DNA of 64,000 nucleotides from Paracoccus salipaludis (GTDB lineage Bacteria > Pseudomonadota > Alphaproteobacteria > Rhodobacterales > Rhodobacteraceae). A model generated the notes under the pieces. That model was not told the origin of the DNA and made no database searches. It saw only the letters and a program-made list of their open reading frames with translations. The stretch lies in assembly GCF_002287065.1 (NCBI RefSeq), contig NZ_NSJZ01000001.1, positions 310,001-374,000 on the forward strand, given 5' to 3'. Shown one piece after another: positions 9,300 to 16,055 of the stretch. Numbering within the stretch: the first letter of the stretch is position 1; every line of letters starts with the position of its first letter. The position numbers and the translations under genes are program-made.

Positions 9300-11596
9300 C
9301 CGAGACCGAAGCCGACACCCGCGCCAACCGCATCGACCCCGTCCTCCGAGACGCCGGGTGGGGCGTCGTCGAGGGCTCGACCATCCGGCGCGAGATGATC
9401 TGTCCCGGCCGGATCACCGGCGGCGGCGGACGGGCAAACTCGCTCTCGGCCGACTACGTGCTCAGCTACAAGGGCCGCAAGCTTGCGGTGATCGAGGCCA
9501 AGCGCGCGGGGCTCGGCCACACCGACGGCGTCGGCCAGGCCAAGGACTATGCCCGCCGCCTGCAGACGCGCTTCGCCTATTCCACGAACGGCCTCGGCTG
9601 GTACGGCATCGACATGGCCACAGGGGCTGAGGGCAACCATGCACTGCCCTTCCCCTCGCCCGAGGACCTGTGGCAGCGCTGTTTTCCCGAGGGCAACGAC
9701 TGGCGCGACCGCTTCGGCGCCGTGCCCTTCGAGACCGGCGGCGGCAAATGGGAGCCGCGCTACTACCAGCACAACGCCATCACCGCCGTGCTGGAGGCGA
9801 TCGCCCGCGAGCGGATGCGCATCCTTCTGACCCTCGCCACTGGCACGGGCAAGACCTCGATCGCCTTCCAGATCGCCTGGAAGCTGTTCCATGCCTCATG
9901 GAACCTTGGCGGAGAGCCCACGCGCCGCCCGCGCATCCTGTTCCTCGCCGACCGCAACATCCTCGCTGACCAAGCCTACAACGCCTTCAGCGCCTTTCCA
10001 CCCGACGCGCTTTGCCGCATCAGCCCCGACGAGATCCGCAGGCACGGCAAGATCCCCAAGAACGCCAGCGTCTTCTTCACCATCTTCCAGACCTTCATGA
10101 CCGGAACGGGCGAACTGACCTTCCAGGGCTACCCGCCCGACTTCTTCGACCTGATCATCATCGACGAATGCCATCGCGGCGGCGCGAACGATGAAAGCAG
10201 CTGGCGCGGCATCCTCGAGTATTTCGCGCCTGCGGTGCAGCTTGGCTTGACCGCAACGCCCAAGCGGGATGCGAACGCCGACACCTACGCCTATTTCGGC
10301 GAGCCGGTTTACACCTATGCCCTGAAGGAAGGGATCAACGACGGCTTCCTGACGCCCTTCAAGGTGCGCCAGATGGTCAGCACGCTGGACAGCTACACCT
10401 ACAGCGACGACGACGAGGTGCTGAGCGGCGAGATCGACCCCGATCGCGAGTATCAGCAGGCCGATTTCAACATCCGCATCATCATCAATGAACGCGAGCT
10501 GAGCCGGGTCCACGAGTTCATGGACCAGATCAACCAGCGTCAGAAGACGCTGGTGTTCTGTGCGAGCCAGGATCATGCCGCACGCGTCCGCGACTTCATC
10601 AACCAGATCAAGGACAACCCGGACCCGCACTACTGCGAACGGGTCACGGCGGACGACGGAAAGCTGGGCGAACAGCACCTGCGCGAGTTCCAGGACAACG
10701 AGAAAACGCTGCCCACGATTCTGACCACATCGCACAAGCTTTCGACCGGGGTGGATGCGCGCAACGTCCGCAACATCGTTCTGATGCGGCCGATCAAGTC
10801 GATGATCGAGTTCAAGCAGATCATCGGGCGTGGCACGCGCACCTTCGACGGCAAGGACTTCTTCACGATCTACGACTTCGTGAAGGCGTACGAGCACTTC
10901 AACGATCCCGAATGGGACGGCGAGCCGCTGCCGCCCGAGGAGCCGAAGGGCACTCGTTCGTCAGCCGGCCCGGCCGATCCGCCGCCGGACCCGCCGGGCG
11001 GCGGCACCAGCGAGCCGCCTCCCACGATCATCGTGAAGCTGGCGGACGGGAAGGACCGCCACATCCGCTATGTCGCAGCGACCACCTACTGGTCCCATGA
11101 TGGCCGCCCGATCACCGCCAAGGAGTTCATGGAGCAGCTCTTTGGCGATCTGGGATCGCTTCTGGAGTCGGACGACGACCTCCGCCGGATCTGGAGCGAT
11201 CCGGACCGCCGTGAAGCTTTCATCCGGCAGCTGTCGGATCTTGGCTACGACAAGGATCGCCTCGCCGACATGCAGCGCCTGATCGATGCACCCAACAGCG
11301 ACATCTTCGACGTCCTTGCCCATGTCCGGTTCGCCCTTGCACCGCTAGCCCGCTCGGAGCGCGCAGACGCCGCCCGAGCAACAGGCCTGTCCGGCTATGA
11401 GGCCGAGATGCGCGAATTCCTGAATTACGTGCTCGGCGCTTACGAAGCTCAGGGAATCAACGAGCTTGCGCCATCTCGGCTGCCTGACTTCCTGCGCATC
11501 CGCTACGGCGGAACCAACGATGCCAAACGGCTGCTCGGCTCACTTGCCGACATCCGCAACGCGTTCGTCGGGATACAGGAACACCTCTTCCAGTAG
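9296..11596 (+). CDS. hsdR: Type I restriction endonuclease (HsdR), EcoEI-like
   Basis: A 766-residue restriction and translocation subunit. The N-terminal nuclease has D53, E67 and K69 in the D-(E-x-K) arrangement (ADYVL, then IEAKR). The motor has Walker A ATGTGKTS at 181-188, a DECH box at 290-293 and a later helicase domain with the IIGRGTR motif. A Pro-rich linker (about residues 550-585) precedes the C-terminal domain that binds the methyltransferase. The length fits the EcoEI family rather than the longer EcoKI type. It overlaps hsdS by 4 nt (ATGA), so the three hsd genes form one coupled operon. Confidence 0.95.
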   Translation: MTETEADTRANRIDPVLRDAGWGVVEGSTIRREMICPGRITGGGGRANSLSADYVLSYKGRKLAVIEAKRAGLGHTDGVGQAKDYARRLQTRFAYSTNGLGWYGIDMATGAEGNHALPFPSPEDLWQRCFPEGNDWRDRFGAVPFETGGGKWEPRYYQHNAITAVLEAIARERMRILLTLATGTGKTSIAFQIAWKLFHASWNLGGEPTRRPRILFLADRNILADQAYNAFSAFPPDALCRISPDEIRRHGKIPKNASVFFTIFQTFMTGTGELTFQGYPPDFFDLIIIDECHRGGANDESSWRGILEYFAPAVQLGLTATPKRDANADTYAYFGEPVYTYALKEGINDGFLTPFKVRQMVSTLDSYTYSDDDEVLSGEIDPDREYQQADFNIRIIINERELSRVHEFMDQINQRQKTLVFCASQDHAARVRDFINQIKDNPDPHYCERVTADDGKLGEQHLREFQDNEKTLPTILTTSHKLSTGVDARNVRNIVLMRPIKSMIEFKQIIGRGTRTFDGKDFFTIYDFVKAYEHFNDPEWDGEPLPPEEPKGTRSSAGPADPPPDPPGGGTSEPPPTIIVKLADGKDRHIRYVAATTYWSHDGRPITAKEFMEQLFGDLGSLLESDDDLRRIWSDPDRREAFIRQLSDLGYDKDRLADMQRLIDAPNSDIFDVLAHVRFALAPLARSERADAARATGLSGYEAEMREFLNYVLGAYEAQGINELAPSRLPDFLRIRYGGTNDAKRLLGSLADIRNAFVGIQEHLFQ

Positions 11597-11736
11597 GCGA
11601 TGCTCGCCGAGCCGGCGCACCATGAAGCGCGTGCTCGCCTTCGCTAGCCGCGCCTCTGATGGAATTTGCGCGCTGTTCGCCCGCGGTGCAGAATGCCCCC
11701 ACCCTGCACCGCCCTTGCCAACACGATTTCTGAGAC

Positions 11737-12639
11737 ATGGAGAGCAGAGCTACGGTCATCGCGGACCTTCACCGGCTGGGCGTCAGGCCCGGCGACCTGC
11801 TGATGGTGCATGCGTCGCTGAAGGCCCTGGGTCCCGTCGAAGGCGGGGCGGCCGGTATTGTCGCCGCGCTGCTCGAGGCCGTGGGGCCGACCGGCACGCT
11901 GATGGGCTATGCCTCGTGGGACCGCTCCCCTTATGAGGAAACCCTGAACGGCACATGCCTCGACGAGGAGAAGCGCCGCGCCTGGCCTGCTTTCGATCCG
12001 GACACGGCCGGCACCTGCCGCGGCTTCGGCCTGCTCAACCAGGTCCTCGCCGACACTCCCGGAGCGCGGCGCAGCGCGCATCCCGACGCCTCCATGGTCG
12101 CGCTCGGCGCCCGCGCGCAAGAACTGACCGAGCACCATCCGCTGGGTCAGGCTCTGGGGCGCGGCTCGCCCCTGGAGCGTCTGGTTCATCTCGGCGGCCG
12201 GGTCCTGCTGCTGGGCGCTCCGCTCGATGCCGTCACCGTCCTCCACTATGCCGAGGCGATCGCGGACATCCCGGGCAAGCGTCGGGTGACCTATGAGATG
12301 CCGCTGCGTAGCCCGGACGGCGGGACTGTGTGGGTGAAGGTCGAAGACTTCGATACCAACGGCATCCTCGACTGCTTCGCCATCGAGGGTCAACCCGATG
12401 CGGTCGAGACGATCGCCAAGGCCTATGTGGACCTGGGCCGCCATCGCGAAGGCCGGGTGGCGGAGGCGCATTGCCATCTGTTCGAGGCCCGCGAGATCGT
12501 TGCGTTCGGCGTGACCTACCTGGAGCAGCGCTTTGGCCACCAACCAGCCGTGCCCGACCGGCGGCTGCCGGGAGGCGTCAGTACTTCTCGTGGTCCCGGG
12601 AATGGCGAGGCAGGCGGTGAGAGCGGAGGCACGCCATGA
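11737..12639 (+). CDS. Aminoglycoside 3-N-acetyltransferase, AAC(3)-II/III-like
   Basis: A 300-residue acetyl-CoA-dependent enzyme that would inactivate aminoglycosides at the 3-amino group of 2-deoxystreptamine. Long stretches match my memory of the AAC(3)-II/III clade: LMVHASLKALGPVEGGA, GYASWDRSPYEETLNG, GARRSAHPDASMVA and GILDCFAIEG. It is diverged from the clinical alleles, so no allele name is given. About 15 residues at the C-terminus are extra and Gly/Ser/Pro-rich. It overlaps the next gene by 4 nt (ATGA). A 140-bp gap after hsdR holds its probable promoter. It may be a chromosomal-type ancestor or transposon cargo. Confidence 0.9.
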   Translation: MESRATVIADLHRLGVRPGDLLMVHASLKALGPVEGGAAGIVAALLEAVGPTGTLMGYASWDRSPYEETLNGTCLDEEKRRAWPAFDPDTAGTCRGFGLLNQVLADTPGARRSAHPDASMVALGARAQELTEHHPLGQALGRGSPLERLVHLGGRVLLLGAPLDAVTVLHYAEAIADIPGKRRVTYEMPLRSPDGGTVWVKVEDFDTNGILDCFAIEGQPDAVETIAKAYVDLGRHREGRVAEAHCHLFEAREIVAFGVTYLEQRFGHQPAVPDRRLPGGVSTSRGPGNGEAGGESGGTP

Positions 12640-13214
12640 TCCTCTGGCTGAACGGACCTTTCGGAGCCGGAAAGACGACGCTCGCCGACCGGCTCCGCCT
12701 GCGGAAACCGGACCTGCTGATGTTCGACCCCGAGGAGATCGGCTTTGTCGTGAAGGCGACTGTCCCTTCTGCGGCCAGCGGTGATTACCAGGATCTGCCT
12801 CTCTGGAGAGCCCTGACCATTGCCGCGCTGGCGGAGCTTCGCAGGTATTACCCGCAGGACATTGTCGTGCCTATGACAGTGGTCCGGCCGGACTATCTGG
12901 ATGAGCTCTTGGGTGGCGCCCGGCGCATCGACGATGAGTTGCTTCATGTGTTTCTCGATCTCGACGCCGATCTTCTGCGCGACCGCATCGATCGGCAGGT
13001 GATGCACCCCGATCCTGCCCGCAATCGCGAGATACGCCAGTGGCGCCTGGTGCAGATGGAACGCTGCCTGTCGGCACGGGAGCGTCTGCCGGATGGCACC
13101 CTGGTTCTCGACAGCGGCGATCATGACCCTGATGCGCTTGCCACTATCGTGCTCGACAGGATGAACGCCGCCGGAGCGGCCGCCTCGAGCAGTCTGGATC
13201 GACCCTCGGAATGA
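12636..13214 (+). CDS. TmrB-like P-loop ATPase
   Basis: A 192-residue protein resembling Bacillus TmrB, which confers tunicamycin resistance by binding the drug at the membrane. The P-loop GPFGAGKT (residues 7-14) is followed by the characteristic DPEEIGF, YQDLPLWRAL and IVVPMTV segments of the family. It is translated from an ATG overlapping the aac(3) stop. Such ATPases are often annotated simply as AAA family or kinases, so the actual substrate is unknown. Coupling to an acetyltransferase suggests an antibiotic-resistance role for the pair, which is inference. Confidence 0.75.
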   Translation: MILWLNGPFGAGKTTLADRLRLRKPDLLMFDPEEIGFVVKATVPSAASGDYQDLPLWRALTIAALAELRRYYPQDIVVPMTVVRPDYLDELLGGARRIDDELLHVFLDLDADLLRDRIDRQVMHPDPARNREIRQWRLVQMERCLSARERLPDGTLVLDSGDHDPDALATIVLDRMNAAGAAASSSLDRPSE

Positions 13215-13770
13215 CGGCGACGTAAACGGGGCCGTCTGTCACCCCTTGGATGATCGGCGTGAGTGCAGCGGACTGTGGCTTCGGCCTCATGAGATCGGAA
13301 CTGCATGCTGGCTGCAGCGACCCAATGGATTCCGGCGCTGTTGCGCCTGCGGAGTGATAGGGGCGCGGCAGAGCGCCATCAGCTGCCTGTCGCCAACCGA
13401 CGCTCCGCATGGTGGGTGAGGAAGATTAGCTTGGCCGAAAAGGAAGGATTGCTGCTCAGTGGCAGAGGCAAGTACTTGATTTCTAGTGGCTACATAAGAA
13501 GACTATCGTGGCAATCGACACAACATCCCGAAAATCGTGACTGGCGTCCTCGTCTGGATGCGGTCTTGGTGCGGCCTCGGGCGTAGGCGTCCGCTTTTTC
13601 CATTTCACTGCATCGGCGCGGCATGGCGCGGCGGCTGATGGCCGCGGCCTGCGGGATCTCGGTCGCAGGCCTGCCCCGGCTGGCAGCGGGGGCCGGTCCG
13701 TCTGTCGGAAGCCCATCCTGACGGAACCTCTGAAGGCACTGAAATCTTGTCAGAAAGGAGGTGCGTTCAG
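13215..13770. other. Non-coding boundary region between the accessory block and the patatin gene
   Basis: About 555 bp. No convincing gene. The middle (13420-13520) is AT-richer and contains three GTGGC repeats, described separately. After 13520 the sequence returns to high GC. A GCGG...CCGC pairing followed by TTTTT at about 13571-13600 could be a weak terminator. A strong AAGGAGG ribosome-binding site for the patatin gene is at 13755-13761. Confidence 0.4.
13455..13520 (-). repeat. Candidate right terminus with three TnsB-like binding repeats
   Basis: The core GTGGC occurs at 13459, 13486 and 13508, spaced 27 and 22 bp, with similar left flanks (CAGTGGCAGA, TAGTGGCTAC, TCGTGGCAAT). The last copy leads into ATCGACA ending at 13520, which read outward from the other strand begins TGTCGATTGCC. 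Tn7-like ends carry several roughly 22-bp TnsB sites and terminate in TGT. The five bases after it, CAACA (13521-13525), would be the target duplication. This is a pattern match only; the partner end was not seen. Confidence 0.35.
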
Positions 13771-14688
13771 ATGAAGATCCTGTCGATCAGCGGAGGTGGT
13801 TTCCAGGCGCTGTACAACGTGATCCTGCTCGAGGAACTCGAGAAGCTTGCCGGCCCGGTGAAGAACAGCTTCGACCTGTTCTGCGGCACCTCGGCGGGGG
13901 CGATCGTCGCGGCAGCGGGGGCAAGGGGGATGCCCATGGCCGACCTGCGCGCCGGTTTCGAGCAGCGCGGGGCCGAGGCCTTCCGCCGCCGCAGCATCGC
14001 GGGGCCGCGCGACCTGTGGCGGCTGTGGGGGCGGTCCCGCTACATGGCGGGACCGCTCGAGGCGCTGGTCGCCGAGATCGCGGGCGAGGCGACCCTTGCC
14101 GACCTGGAGGCGCCTCTGGCCGTTACCGCTGTCCGGCTGCGTGACGGCGCGCCGGTGGTCTTCAGCAACCAGGCGTCCCCCGGGGTGAAGCTGCGGGATG
14201 CCGTGATGGCCAGCGCGGCCGCCCCGACGATGTTCCCGGCCGTCCCCATCGACGGCGAGCTTCACGCCGACGGGGGGATCTTCGCCAATGCGCCGGACCT
14301 GCTGGCGATGGAACTGGCGCTGCGGACCGGGGCCAGGGCCGAGGAGATCTCGATGCTGTCGCTGGGCTCGATGAACGCCTGCCCGCCGCTGGGCGAACCG
14401 GGCGACCCCGACATGGGCGTGCTCGACTGGCTGCGGGGCAACCGCATCTTCCGAACGATGATCGGCGCGCAGGCCGAGGTGACAAGCCGGCTGATGCGCG
14501 GCCTTCTGGGCGAGCGCTACACCCGCATCGACGCCGATCCCACCTTTCCGCTGCGGGGCGACGTCGCCCTGGACCGGGCTGACGCGAGGGCGATTGCCGC
14601 GGCAAGGATGGCGGCGAGCCTGTCGCTGGGCGAGCTTGAGGCCTGGGCGCAGGCAAGCCGCGAGCGGCCGCTCCGCCGGATCGCGTGA
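13771..14688 (+). CDS. Patatin-like phospholipase
   Basis: A 305-residue patatin-family lipid acyl hydrolase. The oxyanion glycine loop SGGGFQAL is at the N-terminus, the nucleophile serine sits in GTSAG (about residue 38), and the second catalytic residue is the Asp of DGGIFAN, giving the Ser-Asp dyad. The start ATG 13771 has an AAGGAGG 9 nt upstream, the best ribosome-binding site in this area. No signal peptide is evident, so it is probably cytosolic or secreted by another route. Patatins of this kind hydrolyse phospholipids; some act in anti-phage CBASS systems, but no nucleotide cyclase is adjacent here. Confidence 0.88.
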   Translation: MKILSISGGGFQALYNVILLEELEKLAGPVKNSFDLFCGTSAGAIVAAAGARGMPMADLRAGFEQRGAEAFRRRSIAGPRDLWRLWGRSRYMAGPLEALVAEIAGEATLADLEAPLAVTAVRLRDGAPVVFSNQASPGVKLRDAVMASAAAPTMFPAVPIDGELHADGGIFANAPDLLAMELALRTGARAEEISMLSLGSMNACPPLGEPGDPDMGVLDWLRGNRIFRTMIGAQAEVTSRLMRGLLGERYTRIDADPTFPLRGDVALDRADARAIAAARMAASLSLGELEAWAQASRERPLRRIA

Positions 14689-14716
14689 TGCTGCGCGTGC
14701 CTTCAGGGGATCGGGG

Positions 14717-15214
14717 ATGACGGACTGGGTGATCGGCTGCACGCATTTCGGCCACGCCAACATCATCAGGCTGTGCAACCGTCCCTTTGCCTCGGTCGAG
14801 GAGATGGACCGGGCGATGATCGACAACTGGAACCGCGTCGTGGGCCCGCGCGACACGGTCTATCACCTTGGAGACTTCGCCTTCCGCGGCCCGCCCGCCG
14901 AGCATTACGAGCGGCAGCTGCGCGGCACCATCGTGAAGATCCGGGGAAACCACGACAGCGAGGACTGGGGCACCCCGTACCTGCGCGTCAGGGTGAACCG
15001 GACCGGGGTCGTCCTGTTCCATTACCCGATCCAGGAATGGGACGGCTGGTGGCAGGGCGCGGTCCACCTTCATGCCCATACGCATGACCGCGAGTTCCTG
15101 TCGGCCACGCGGCGCGGGAATGTCAGCGCCGATGCCGTGGGCTTCACCCCCGTGCGGCTGGATCACTGCGTCAAGCGCCTGCTGGCGTCAGGCCCGGCCG
15201 GCAAGCAGGGCTGA
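14717..15214 (+). CDS. Metallophosphoesterase (calcineurin-like, small)
   Basis: A 165-residue phosphoesterase. Metal-binding motifs are seen in order: CTHFGHANII, GDFAF, GNHD, and HLHAHTHD. The first motif has T-H-F-G-H where classical members have D-x-H, a pattern seen in the short phage-like and YvnB/YmdB-like hydrolases. The natural substrate is unknown. It follows the patatin gene by 28 bp on the same strand, so the two may be cotranscribed. GGGG lies just before the ATG. Confidence 0.85.
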   Translation: MTDWVIGCTHFGHANIIRLCNRPFASVEEMDRAMIDNWNRVVGPRDTVYHLGDFAFRGPPAEHYERQLRGTIVKIRGNHDSEDWGTPYLRVRVNRTGVVLFHYPIQEWDGWWQGAVHLHAHTHDREFLSATRRGNVSADAVGFTPVRLDHCVKRLLASGPAGKQG

Positions 15215-15238
15215 CCGGACCCGCCGGGACAGGAGGGT

Positions 15239-15283
15239 GGCCGGCGAGCGCTGTGCCCGCCGGCCTGTCGTGCGGGCCGGCGG
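15239..15283. terminator. Overlapping hairpins between two convergent genes
   Basis: GGCCGGCG (15239-15246) pairs with CGCCGGCC (15258-15265), and the latter can instead pair with GGCCGGCGG (15275-15283). The hairpins are mutually exclusive and lie between convergent genes ending at 15214 and 15305. There is no T-tract, so a role in terminating transcription is only likely. Confidence 0.4.
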
Positions 15284-15304
15284 CAGGGCCGCGCCCGCGG
15301 CGTC

Positions 15305-16012
15305 TTAGGCGCCCTTGGCTTCGTCCAGTGCCTCGAAGACCAGCTTGGCGATGGGCTCGGCCGAGGCCGGGTTCTGGCCGGTCACCAGGTTGCCGTCGCG
15401 GATGGCGAAGGGCTCGAAGTCGGGGCCTGCCTCGATCACGGCGCCCAGCTTCTTCAGCCGGGTGGTCAGAAGGAAGGGAACGGCATCCGCAAGGCCGACC
15501 GCCTGCTCTTCGCTGTCGGTGAAGGCGGCGACGCGGCGCCCCGCGACGACGGGGGTGCCGTCGGCCCGGCGCGCGCCGACAAGCCCCGCGGGGCCGTGGC
15601 AGACCGCCGCGACCACCTTGCCTGCGGCGTCGAAATCCGCGACCAGCTTCGCCAGTTCGGCGCTTTCGGGATAGTCGAACATCGTGCCGTGGCCGCCCGG
15701 CAGCATGATCGCGTCAAAGCCCGTGGTGTCCAGCGTGTCAAAGCGCAGCGTGTCGCCGATCAGCGTCTGGAAGACCCTGTCCTGCATCGCGCGCTCGACC
15801 GAGGGATCGTTCTCGCCCCGGGGCTTCACGCTGTTCGGATCGACCGGCACCTTGCCGCCCGCGATCGAGGCCAGCGTGACCTCGGCCCCGGCGTCGAGGA
15901 AGGCGTAGTAGGGGGTCGTCAGTTCCTCGAGCCACAGGCCGGTCGGCTTGTCGCTGTCGGTCATGGTGGCGGCCGAGGTGGTGATGATCAGGATGCGGGG
16001 TTTCTTTTGCAT
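15305..16012 (-). CDS. DJ-1/PfpI-family glutamine amidotransferase-like protein
   Basis: A 235-residue type 1 glutamine-amidotransferase-fold protein of the Hsp31/PfpI group. The nucleophile elbow is VVAAVCHGPAG, with the catalytic Cys, and the upstream acidic residue is in the segment IMLPGGHGTMFD. Members are glyoxalases (cofactor-independent lactate formation from methylglyoxal), chaperones or stress proteins. The exact activity cannot be read from sequence. It lies 43 bp downstream of the AI-2E/GAF gene on the same strand and may be cotranscribed. Confidence 0.85.
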   Translation of the reverse strand: MQKKPRILIITTSAATMTDSDKPTGLWLEELTTPYYAFLDAGAEVTLASIAGGKVPVDPNSVKPRGENDPSVERAMQDRVFQTLIGDTLRFDTLDTTGFDAIMLPGGHGTMFDYPESAELAKLVADFDAAGKVVAAVCHGPAGLVGARRADGTPVVAGRRVAAFTDSEEQAVGLADAVPFLLTTRLKKLGAVIEAGPDFEPFAIRDGNLVTGQNPASAEPIAKLVFEALDEAKGA

Positions 16013-16055
16013 GGGGAACCTTGTCTTCGGGAAGTGTATGAAAGCCTTTGCCGCC

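Larger units (their letters stand above)
1..13520 (+). mobile_element. Tn7-like element carrying a type I RM system and resistance genes (left end not seen)
   Basis: The core is an ordered tnsA-tnsB-tnsC-tniQ set at 825-6691, which is the diagnostic gene content of Tn7-like transposons. It is followed by hsdMSR and an aac(3)/tmrB-like pair as probable cargo. The right boundary is a guess: three GTGGC-centred repeats end in ATCGACA at 13520, and Tn7-like elements end in 5'-TGT...ACA-3'. No matching left terminus was found, so the element may start before base 1. The Ner-like gene and the truncated gene at the left edge are then probably part of it. The sequence in this interval is visibly less GC-rich than the right-hand genes. 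The extent is inferred; the transposition module itself is certain. Confidence 0.45.

Noticed and set aside
13305..13586. 93-residue + strand frame in the boundary region
   Set aside because: Covers the repeats and the compositional break, with no recognised motif or ribosome-binding site.
13623..13721. Short frame with an N-terminus like a signal peptide, just before the patatin gene
   Set aside because: Only about 32 residues with no conserved content; likely chance in GC-rich DNA.
13771..15214. Anti-phage CBASS-type system with the patatin as effector
   Set aside because: No nucleotide cyclase or accessory gene is next to it; the neighbours are a phosphoesterase and a DJ-1-like gene.
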